Assembly: GCA_023436825.1 (NCBI GenBank)
Contig: JAEZHS010000484.1
Location: 1 to 13,676 of the forward strand
Source: Pseudomonadota bacterium
GTDB lineage: Bacteria; Pseudomonadota; Alphaproteobacteria; Reyranellales; Reyranellaceae
Direction: 5' to 3'
Length of the DNA stretch: 13,676 bases
Part shown: positions 7,387 to 13,676 of the stretch, one piece after another
Numbering within the stretch: position 1 is the stretch's first letter
Layout: the number at the start of each line of letters is the position of its first letter
Made by a program: the position numbers and the translations under genes
Notes under the pieces: model-generated
What the model saw: the letters and a program-made list of their open reading frames with translations, nothing else
Database searches by the model: none
Told to the model about the DNA's origin: nothing

Positions 7387-8568
7387 CTACTCGACCTTCG
7401 TGACGCCGAGCACGCGGACCGGCTTGCCGGGCTCCTTGGCGATCCAGGCCGGGCTCTTGTTGCAGCGATGGTCGGTTTCTACGCAGGTGATGCCGCCGGG
7501 ATAGACATCCGTCTGGAAGTCTTTCAGGCCGTCCAGCGCAGCCACCAGCTTCTCCCGCGTGAGATCGGGTCCGGCGCGCTTGAGGGCTTCCACCATCACC
7601 TGGGCGCTGCCGATGCCGAAGAGATTGAAGACCGACAGCCGGTCGCCGGGGAACTTCGCCTCGATCGCCTTGCGCCACTTGTCGACGGCCGGATCCTCGG
7701 GCGTATAGCGGACCATCGAGATGGTCCGGAACGAGGCCGTGGCGCCCGGCGAGCCGACCTGATCCTCGAAGGCGGCGGGGTCGGCGATGCCACTCTGGCC
7801 GATCGCCAGTGGCTTGAAGCCGAGCTTCTGGGCATCCCGCATGAAGATCGCCGCAGGCTTGGGATAGAGGACGACCAGGACGGCGTCGGCGTTGGCCGCC
7901 TTCAGGCGCAGCACCTGGGCGGTTGCGTCGTTGGCGTCGGGCGCCATCTCCTCGTCCAGGACGGGCTTGATTCCCTTCTTCTGGAAGGCCTCCATCAACG
8001 GCGTGTAACGGGCGCGCCCCCAGGCATCGCGCATGGAGATGACGGCAATGCGCTTCGCACCCTGGTCGAGGGCGAACTGAAGCATGGCCTGGCTCTCGAT
8101 GGTCGAGGTGAGCGCCGTGCTGAAGATCGTCGGGGAAACCGGCGTCGTGATGCCGTCGTGGACCGACGCCATGATGATCACGGGCACCTTCGCCTCGGCC
8201 AGCGCCTCGCGGGCCGCGAAGGTCGCATTGCTGCAGCCGCCACCGATGATGGCGAAGACCTTGTCCTCATGGATCAGCTTCTTGACCGCCCCGATGGCCG
8301 CCGCCGGGTCGCAGCGATCGTCCTCGCGAACCAGCTCGAGCTTGCGGCCATTGATGCCCCCGGCGGCATTGACCTGATCGAAAACGACCTCGATGCCATT
8401 CATCGGCAGCTTGCCGTAGAGATAACCGGGGCCCGTCAGCGCGCCGAACGACCCGATCTTGATCGTGTCCGCCGTGACACCAGGCACCTGAGCATGGCCG
8501 GGCTGCAACGCCGCGACCGCCAGGAGCAGGCCGGACAGGCCGGCCCTCAAGCACTGTTTCAATCCCAT
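7387..8568 (-). CDS. Periplasmic substrate-binding protein of a branched-chain amino acid/amide-type ABC importer (LivK-like)
   Basis: The 393-aa protein is a type I periplasmic binding protein (Periplasmic_binding 6 / ANF-receptor fold) that would capture the solute for LivHMGF. A signal peptide (MGLKQCLRAG, then a Leu/Ala core) ends near AHA-Q at residue 26. The mature protein opens with VTADTIKIGSFGALTGPG, standard for this family, followed by GIEVVFDQVNAAGGINGRKLELV. Four mature cysteines (86, 112, 362, 369) suggest two disulfides. The ATG at 8568 has GGAGGGG just upstream; the longer frame from 8619 lacks a signal-like start. It is the first gene of the leftward operon. The ligand cannot be told from sequence, but the neighbouring HyuAB suggests a small amide, lactam or amino-acid-like compound. 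Confidence 0.92.
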   Translation of the reverse strand: MGLKQCLRAGLSGLLLAVAALQPGHAQVPGVTADTIKIGSFGALTGPGYLYGKLPMNGIEVVFDQVNAAGGINGRKLELVREDDRCDPAAAIGAVKKLIHEDKVFAIIGGGCSNATFAAREALAEAKVPVIIMASVHDGITTPVSPTIFSTALTSTIESQAMLQFALDQGAKRIAVISMRDAWGRARYTPLMEAFQKKGIKPVLDEEMAPDANDATAQVLRLKAANADAVLVVLYPKPAAIFMRDAQKLGFKPLAIGQSGIADPAAFEDQVGSPGATASFRTISMVRYTPEDPAVDKWRKAIEAKFPGDRLSVFNLFGIGSAQVMVEALKRAGPDLTREKLVAALDGLKDFQTDVYPGGITCVETDHRCNKSPAWIAKEPGKPVRVLGVTKVE

Positions 8569-8638
8569 CGTCCCCTCCGCCCTTCGCAAAGACCGCACGA
8601 CGTTCAAAGCAACTTTCATTCCCTTTGCGTCGCGACAT

Positions 8639-8657
8639 CTTGTATACAGTACACAAG
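8639..8657. promoter_or_regulatory. 19-bp palindromic operator candidate in the divergent promoter region
   Basis: CTTGTATACAGTACACAAG is an inverted repeat in which 16 of the 18 arm bases pair around a central A. It lies 38 bases before the crotonase start and 70 bases before the binding-protein start, in the only non-coding gap between the two operons. TTGTATAC/GTACACAA half-sites resemble operators of FCD-type GntR regulators. TATAC elements inside it could serve as -10 regions, so a bound repressor would block both promoters. No regulator gene is present in the window. Confidence 0.6.
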
Positions 8658-8695
8658 CTTATCTTGCAGCAACACCACGGGCCAAGGGGAATTTC

Positions 8696-9487
8696 GTGTC
8701 CGGTCCTGCCGAGGAAATCGTCGTCACGGCGGCAGACGGCGTTGTCACCGTCACGCTCAACCGGCCGGCCAAGCGCAATGCCGTGTCGCTCGCCATGTGG
8801 CAGCAGCTGGCGGAGATCTTCGCCGGCGTCGGACGCCAGGACGGCGTACGGGCCGTGGTCCTGACAGGTGCCGGCGGCAATTTCTGCGCCGGCGCCGACA
8901 TCTCCGAATTTGCCACAGTGCGCGCCGATTCGACGATGGGCGAGGCCTACGAGGCCGTAGCCGACAGCGCGACCCGCGCTGTCCGCGACTGTGAGCGTCC
9001 CACCATCGCCGCGGTGTCGGGCTATGCCATGGGCGGAGGCTGCGGCCTCGCGCTGGCGTGCGACTTCCGGATCGGGGACGCCAGCACCCGGATGGGCATA
9101 CCCGCCGCCCGCCTGGGCATCGTCTACGGACCGCTCGACTGCTCGCTGCTGCTGCGGCAGGTGGGCCTCGCGAACGCCAAGCGCGTGCTCTACTCGGGGC
9201 GCCCCTTCGATCTCGCCGATTGCCGCCGGATGGGTCTCGTCGACATGGCAGCCGAGCAAGGCAGCGCCCTCGACGCTGCGCATGCCTTCGCAGGCGATCT
9301 GTCGGCCAATGCGCCGCTGTCGATCCGCGGCGCCAAACTCGTGCTGGACGCGCTAGCTTCGGGTACTGCCGATGCACGTGCCGAGGAGATCAACGCCTTC
9401 ATCGGGCGTGCCATGGACAGCGCGGACTACAAGGAAGGCGCGGCGGCTTTTGCCGCAAAGCGGCCGCCCCGCTTCGTCGGGCGTTGA
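8696..9487 (+). CDS. Crotonase-superfamily protein (enoyl-CoA hydratase/isomerase family)
   Basis: The 263-aa cytoplasmic protein has the crotonase fold: LNRPAKRNAVS (21-31), the CoA/oxyanion loop GAGGNFCAGADISEF (58-72) and the second oxyanion segment GYAMGGGCGLALACDFRIG (109-127). Members act on acyl-CoA thioesters. The two glutamates of true enoyl-CoA hydratases are absent: Gly117 stands where GGGCE has Glu, and Ala137 (IPAARLG) where the second Glu is expected. Simple hydration is therefore doubtful; isomerisation, hydrolysis, ring cleavage or another crotonase reaction is possible. The GTG at 8696 is preceded by AAGGGGA at good distance. It is the first gene of the rightward operon, 30 bp ahead of hyuA, and the operator palindrome lies just upstream. 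Confidence 0.88.
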   Translation: MSGPAEEIVVTAADGVVTVTLNRPAKRNAVSLAMWQQLAEIFAGVGRQDGVRAVVLTGAGGNFCAGADISEFATVRADSTMGEAYEAVADSATRAVRDCERPTIAAVSGYAMGGGCGLALACDFRIGDASTRMGIPAARLGIVYGPLDCSLLLRQVGLANAKRVLYSGRPFDLADCRRMGLVDMAAEQGSALDAAHAFAGDLSANAPLSIRGAKLVLDALASGTADARAEEINAFIGRAMDSADYKEGAAAFAAKRPPRFVGR

Positions 9488-9517
9488 CCGGTAGCCGAAG
9501 GCAGGAGAATCGGACGC

Positions 9518-11548
9518 ATGAGTTGGTTGGGTGTTGACGTCGGGGGGACTTTCACCGACCTCGTTTTCCTGGACCGCGCGAGTGGACGGCTGCAGGTGCT
9601 CAAGACCCCGTCCACTCCCGACGACCAGTCAGAAGGAATCCTGGTCGGCATCGGTCGCCTGTCGCTGGAGCCGGGAGATCTGGATCGCATCGTGCACGGC
9701 ACCACCGTCGCGACCAACACCGCGCTTGAAGGAGATGGGGCACGGCTCGCCGTGCTCGCAACCGAAGGCCATCGCGACGTGCTCGTGGTCGGCCGCGGCA
9801 ATCGCATGGCGATGTACAACATCAAGGCACGGCCCAACCGACCGCTGGTGCCGCGATCACGCTGCTACGAGGTGCGCGAACGCCTGCGACCGGACGGCGC
9901 CGTGTCCGCCCCGCTCGACGGGAAGGCAGTGTCTGCAATCGGCCGCCGGCTCGCCGAGGAAGGGATCGAGGCGGTTGCCGTCTGCTTCCTCCATTCCTAT
10001 GCCAATGCCGAGCACGAGCGCCGCTCGGCGGAGATTCTGGGCCGCCTGTTGCCCGACGCCGTGATCACGACCTCGTCCGAGGTCCTGCCGGAATACCGTG
10101 AGTACGAGCGCTTCTCCACGACCGCTCTCAATGCCTATGTGGCGCCGCGCATGCGGCGATACTTGAAGGAATTGCAGACCCGCCTCACCTCGTCCTCCAT
10201 CTCAGCGCCGTTGTCCATCATGACCTCGAATGGTGGCACCCTGCCGGCGGGGCGGGTCGAATCGATGCCGGTGCTGTCGATGCTCTCGGGGCCGGCAGCC
10301 GGCGTCATCGCCGCCAGCCATGTCGGCCAGGCCGCCAATTTCCCCGACGTGATCACCTGCGACATGGGCGGCACCTCGACCGATGTCTGTCTGGTGCGAG
10401 GAGGCGAATTCACCATGACGACGGACGGGCGGGTGGGCGCCTTCCCCGTCAAGATCCGGCAGATCGACATCAACACGGTCGGTGCCGGCGGCGGCAGCAT
10501 CGCCGCGGCGTCCTCGGGCTTTCTGACAGTGGGTCCGCGTTCAGCGGGGGCATTCCCGGGCCCGGCCTGCTTTGGCCGAGGTGGCGTCGAGCCGACGGTG
10601 ACGGACGCCAATGTGGTGCTGGGCCGGCTCGGCACCGAGCAACTGCTCGGCGGTGAGATCCGTCTGGACCGCGCCGCCGCGACGGCGGCCGTGGCGCGCC
10701 TCGGGGACCAGGTCGGGCTGTCGGCCGAACGGATGGCGGAGGGCATCCTGCGTATCGCCGTGGTGTCGATGGCGGCTGCGATCAAGGAGGTGTCGGTGTT
10801 GCGTGGCATCGACCCGCGCGACTTCGCCCTTCTGTCCTATGGCGGCGCAGGTCCGCTGCAGGCCGCGGCGATCGCCGATGAGCTGGGCATGCGAACCGTC
10901 GTCGTCCCGCCGATGCCCGGCAATTTCTCGGCTTTCGGCTTGCTGGTGGCCGACGTCCGCCGCGATCTGGTGCGTACCAAGGTGGCCACGACCAACGCGC
11001 TTTCGGCGGCCGACGTCCGGGCCATGCTTTCGGACCTGATGGAGGACGGCGAGCGAGAACTGGAAGCTGCCGGCTTCCCTCCGCCCCGCCGGCGCTTCGC
11101 TGCCACCCTCGATATGCGATATGCGGGCCAGTCCTTCGAGCTGTCCGTCCCGGTCGACATGGACCTCTCCGACATGGCGGAGATCGTGCGGGCCTTCGAA
11201 AGGATCTACGAGATCCGCTACGGCGGCACGACGACAGCCCCGGTCGAGATCGTCAGCTATCGCATTGCCGCCTGGGGGATGTCCGACAAGCCGGTCCTGC
11301 CGCCGGTGGAGACCGCGGGCCGCACAATGGTCGCGGCCATCGTGAGCACGCGGACGACCATCTTCGACGGCGAGCCCTACTCCGCGCCTGTGGTCGCTCG
11401 CGACCGCATGCCGCCCGGGGAAGCGGTTACGGGACCAGCCATCATCGAGGAAGCCGGTTCTTCGACCATCGTGCCGCCAGGCTGGTCGGTCGTTCTCGAT
11501 CGGATCGGCTGCCTCGTTCTGCGCCGTCACGACGGGAGCGTCCAATGA
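9518..11548 (+). CDS. hyuA: HyuA: hydantoinase/oxoprolinase family ATPase subunit
   Basis: The 676-aa product is the A subunit of the ATP-dependent hydantoinase/oxoprolinase/carboxylase family; it binds ATP and activates the substrate carbonyl by phosphorylation. Order: Hydant_A_N domain (about 3-180) opening with the phosphate loop VDVGGTFTDLV, and HGTTVATNTALEG (60-72); ASKHA-type Hydantoinase_A domain (about 200-490) with CDMGGTSTDVCL (281-292), GAGGGSIA (322-329) and GPRSAGAFPGPACFGRGG; then a C-terminal beta-rich domain (about 500-670). The length is normal. The ATG at 9518 has GGAGAA upstream. The stop overlaps the hyuB start (ATGA). Relatives include N-methylhydantoinase, 5-oxoprolinase and acetone/acetophenone carboxylases, so the substrate stays open; no carboxylase gamma subunit is visible. 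Confidence 0.92.
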   Translation: MSWLGVDVGGTFTDLVFLDRASGRLQVLKTPSTPDDQSEGILVGIGRLSLEPGDLDRIVHGTTVATNTALEGDGARLAVLATEGHRDVLVVGRGNRMAMYNIKARPNRPLVPRSRCYEVRERLRPDGAVSAPLDGKAVSAIGRRLAEEGIEAVAVCFLHSYANAEHERRSAEILGRLLPDAVITTSSEVLPEYREYERFSTTALNAYVAPRMRRYLKELQTRLTSSSISAPLSIMTSNGGTLPAGRVESMPVLSMLSGPAAGVIAASHVGQAANFPDVITCDMGGTSTDVCLVRGGEFTMTTDGRVGAFPVKIRQIDINTVGAGGGSIAAASSGFLTVGPRSAGAFPGPACFGRGGVEPTVTDANVVLGRLGTEQLLGGEIRLDRAAATAAVARLGDQVGLSAERMAEGILRIAVVSMAAAIKEVSVLRGIDPRDFALLSYGGAGPLQAAAIADELGMRTVVVPPMPGNFSAFGLLVADVRRDLVRTKVATTNALSAADVRAMLSDLMEDGERELEAAGFPPPRRRFAATLDMRYAGQSFELSVPVDMDLSDMAEIVRAFERIYEIRYGGTTTAPVEIVSYRIAAWGMSDKPVLPPVETAGRTMVAAIVSTRTTIFDGEPYSAPVVARDRMPPGEAVTGPAIIEEAGSSTIVPPGWSVVLDRIGCLVLRRHDGSVQ

Positions 11549-13599
11549 CCATCGATCCGATCACCCTCGAGGTCCTGAACCAGGGGCTGATTTCCATCGT
11601 CCGCGAAATGCGCGCCACCGTATGCCGCACGGCGAGCTCTGTGGCGATCTACGATGCGAAGGATTTCTCCTGCGGTCTCTTCGCGCCCGACAGCCAGGTG
11701 GTGGCGCAATCCGAGGATATCGGCTCGCACGTCGTCCCCCTGCCCTGGTCGGTGCGTTCGGCCATGGAGAAGTTCGGCCATGACCTGGCGCCCGGCGACG
11801 TCATCCTCTCGAACGATCCCTACACGGGCGGAACGCACCTCAACGACGTGACGGTCATATTCCCCGTCTTCCAGGACGGCCGGCTGATCTTCTTTCCGGC
11901 GGTACGCGCTCACTGGGCCGATGTCGGCGGCATGGTTCCCGGCAGCATGTCGGGCAAGGCGACCGAAATCTATCAGGAGGGCGTGCGCATCCCGCCGATC
12001 AAGATCCAGGAAGCCGGCCGCTTCAATCAGGGCGCGCTCGACATCCTCCTCTCCAACATGCGGGTGCCCGAGGAGCGCCTGGGCGATCTGCAGGCGAGCC
12101 TTGCCTCCTGCCGGGTCGCCGAAAGGCGCATCCACGAGATCTGCGCCCGCTACGGCGTCGATACGTTGCTCGAGGCCGTGCGCCTCGATCTGGACCGGTC
12201 GGAAGCGAGAATGCGCGCGTGCATTGCCGCCTTGCCGGACGGCACCTACTGCTTCGAGGACTATCTCGAGACCTACATCGGCGGCATCTTCGAGCCGCTG
12301 CTGCTGCCGCTGGCGCTCACCGTTGCCGGCGACCGCATGACAGCCGACTTCACCGGCGCCTCGCCACAAGTGCCTTTTCCCGTGAACTCGACAGCGGCGG
12401 TGACGGCCGCGTCGGTCTTCATCGCGGTCAAGTCCGTCTTCGATCCGGCGGCGCCGCTCAACCAGGGCTCTTTCCGTCCGATCGAGGTGAATGCCCCGCC
12501 CGGGTCCATCGTCAACGTCCAGCGGCCGGCGCCTGCCGGCTCCCATGGCGAGATCCGCAAGCGCGTCATCGCGACAATGGTCGGCGCCCTTTCGCAGGTG
12601 GTCCCCGATCTCGTGGCGGGCGATCTCTGCCGCACTTCCTTCCACAATCTCATCGGCGGCTACGACGCCCGGAACGGTCGCGAGTGGGTTCACTACGAAT
12701 GGTCGGCCGGCGGCAACGGTGCCTTCCGTGAGAGCGATGGTCCAAGCGCAATGGCGACGATCGACTGGGGTGACCTGGTCACGGTCCAGTCGAGCGAGGT
12801 CATCGAGACGCGCATGCCGCTGGTCGTCGAGACGTCGCGCCTGGCCACCGACTCCGGCGGCGCCGGCACCACCCGGGGCGGGCTGTCGATGCAGCGCTCG
12901 ATGCGGGTGCTGGCACCGGACTCGCGCTATTCGCTGCTGTCCGACGGCGCCGTCGTGCCGGCCTTCGGCGTGATGGGCGGGCTGTCGGGCGTGCAGGTCG
13001 GAGCATGGGTCGAGAAAGACGGCGCCGTCGAAGGGTTCGACACGCCGGGCAAGATCGCCGGCCACCCGGTGGGGACCGGCAGCGTCGTCGTCGTGCGATC
13101 GGCGGGCGGCGGGGGCTACGGCGACCCTCTGCTGCGTGCACCCGAAAGCGTCCAGAAGGATGTCGAGGAGGGATATGTCTCGCGGACGGCGGCGCGCGAT
13201 CTCTACGGCGTGGCGCTCGATGCCAAAGGCGCCGTCGATCCGATCGCGACCGGCGTCCTCCGTCGCCGTCTGCGTGAATCGCGATTTGCCCTGGCGGCAG
13301 CTCTCGTCGACGATTCCTACGAGGCCGGCGCCGTCAGTCGTCGCCGCATCTGCCGCCTGAATCCGAAGGACGCGTCGGCTGCAGGCCTGCGGGAAGACGA
13401 CCTGGTGGAAATCGATGCCCGCCGGGCAGCGCCTCTCAGGGCGTGGCTGCGCATCGACCCGTCGATAGCGGCGGGTACCTTGCCGATCGATCAGGCTGGC
13501 CTGACGATCCTGCAGGTATCGCCGGGGCAAAGGCTAGAAGTGAGGCGAATCGCGACCGTCGTGCTGCCGCAAGAGCGTCTCGCCGAGGCCGCCGAATGA
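11545..13599 (+). CDS. hyuB: HyuB: hydantoinase B/oxoprolinase family subunit with C-terminal extension
   Basis: The 684-aa product is the partner subunit that completes the HyuAB reaction. The Hydantoinase_B domain covers about 3-575, beginning DPITLEVLNQGLISI, with NDPYTGGTHLNDV (90-102), HWADVGGMVPGS (123-134) and the closing glycine loop AGGGGYGDPLLR. Family members usually end soon after the YGVALD...LRRRLR segment. Here about 105 more residues follow; RICRLNPKDASAAGLREDDL, VEIDARRAAPLRAWLRIDPS and PGQRLEVRRI resemble a double-psi beta-barrel of the kind that ends molybdopterin oxidoreductases. I infer an added domain of unknown role. The ATG at 11545 overlaps the hyuA stop; the stop overlaps the next gene (ATGA). 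No frameshift is seen. Confidence 0.91.
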   Translation: MTIDPITLEVLNQGLISIVREMRATVCRTASSVAIYDAKDFSCGLFAPDSQVVAQSEDIGSHVVPLPWSVRSAMEKFGHDLAPGDVILSNDPYTGGTHLNDVTVIFPVFQDGRLIFFPAVRAHWADVGGMVPGSMSGKATEIYQEGVRIPPIKIQEAGRFNQGALDILLSNMRVPEERLGDLQASLASCRVAERRIHEICARYGVDTLLEAVRLDLDRSEARMRACIAALPDGTYCFEDYLETYIGGIFEPLLLPLALTVAGDRMTADFTGASPQVPFPVNSTAAVTAASVFIAVKSVFDPAAPLNQGSFRPIEVNAPPGSIVNVQRPAPAGSHGEIRKRVIATMVGALSQVVPDLVAGDLCRTSFHNLIGGYDARNGREWVHYEWSAGGNGAFRESDGPSAMATIDWGDLVTVQSSEVIETRMPLVVETSRLATDSGGAGTTRGGLSMQRSMRVLAPDSRYSLLSDGAVVPAFGVMGGLSGVQVGAWVEKDGAVEGFDTPGKIAGHPVGTGSVVVVRSAGGGGYGDPLLRAPESVQKDVEEGYVSRTAARDLYGVALDAKGAVDPIATGVLRRRLRESRFALAAALVDDSYEAGAVSRRRICRLNPKDASAAGLREDDLVEIDARRAAPLRAWLRIDPSIAAGTLPIDQAGLTILQVSPGQRLEVRRIATVVLPQERLAEAAE

Positions 13600-13676
13600 A
13601 CGACAGCCCTGTTCTTGTCACCGGCGTTGGAGGGATGATCGGCGCTGCCGTGCTGCGGCAGCTCGTGGCCGACGGC
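13596..13676 (+). CDS. NAD(P)-dependent epimerase/dehydratase or SDR, N-terminal fragment
   Basis: Only the first 27 codons lie in the window. The translation (MNDSPVLVTGVGGMIGAAVL...) shows a beta strand followed by TGVGGMIG, the TGxxGxxG nucleotide loop of extended short-chain dehydrogenases/epimerases. It would bind NAD(P) and act as an oxidoreductase, epimerase or dehydratase; the substrate class cannot be told from this fragment. The ATG overlaps the hyuB TGA (ATGA), making it the fourth gene of the operon. The gene continues beyond the window edge. Confidence 0.8.
   Translation, partial: MNDSPVLVTGVGGMIGAAVLRQLVADG

Noticed and set aside
11527..13530. A 667-codon open frame on the minus strand, antisense to hyuB.
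   Set aside because: The translation is Arg/Asp/His-rich without any family motif, while the plus frame encodes an intact HyuB.
1..13676. tRNA, rRNA, CRISPR arrays, insertion sequences, integrase/phage genes, attachment sites.
   Set aside because: No cloverleaf, direct-repeat array, transposase frame or flanking duplication was seen; the window is almost entirely protein-coding with short gaps.

Overview
This window looks like chromosomal DNA of a high-GC alphaproteobacterium. The clearest indicator is a complete 5-aminolevulinate synthase of the Shemin (C4) pathway, a heme route characteristic of Alphaproteobacteria. Dense gene packing, frequent GTG/TTG starts with 4-bp stop/start overlaps, and a HAAT-type ABC operon beside a hydantoinase/oxoprolinase pair fit a metabolically versatile soil or freshwater member of the Hyphomicrobiales or Rhodospirillales. 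The genus cannot be fixed from sequence alone. I see no rRNA, tRNA, CRISPR array, insertion sequence or phage gene.

Left part (1-3957), housekeeping and unlinked genes. A Tat-exported ferritin-like protein (minus strand, 111-710) is followed after two bases by a 35-codon hydrophobic mini-ORF (1-108). Divergent from it is hemA (977-2197). A near-consensus FNR/FixK box (878-891) lies upstream of the start codon preferred here. Convergent to hemA is a 12-TM MFS exporter (2224-3450). A short uncharacterised protein (3568-3957) is divergent from the exporter, across about 100 bp with overlapping promoter-like elements.

Right part (4022-13676), a divergently organised uptake/catabolism locus. On the minus strand, reading leftward from 8568, is a complete branched-chain amino acid/amide-type ABC importer: periplasmic binding protein, LivH, LivM, LivG, LivF, with every junction either a few bases or an overlap. 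On the plus strand, reading rightward from 8696, is a crotonase-fold protein, then HyuA and HyuB (ATP-dependent hydantoinase/oxoprolinase/carboxylase family), then the start of a Rossmann-fold SDR/epimerase cut by the window edge. HyuA-HyuB and HyuB-SDR junctions are ATGA overlaps, so the four genes read as one operon.

The two operons share a 127-bp divergent control region holding a 19-bp near-perfect palindrome (8639-8657), a strong candidate operator resembling sites of FCD-type GntR repressors. The inferred picture is a co-regulated module that imports a small amide-, lactam-, imide- or amino-acid-like solute and breaks it down by ATP-dependent HyuAB chemistry, followed or preceded by acyl-CoA and redox steps. 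The substrate is unknown. Two details set it apart: the crotonase lacks both canonical hydratase glutamates, and HyuB carries a ~105-residue C-terminal extension resembling a double-psi beta-barrel.
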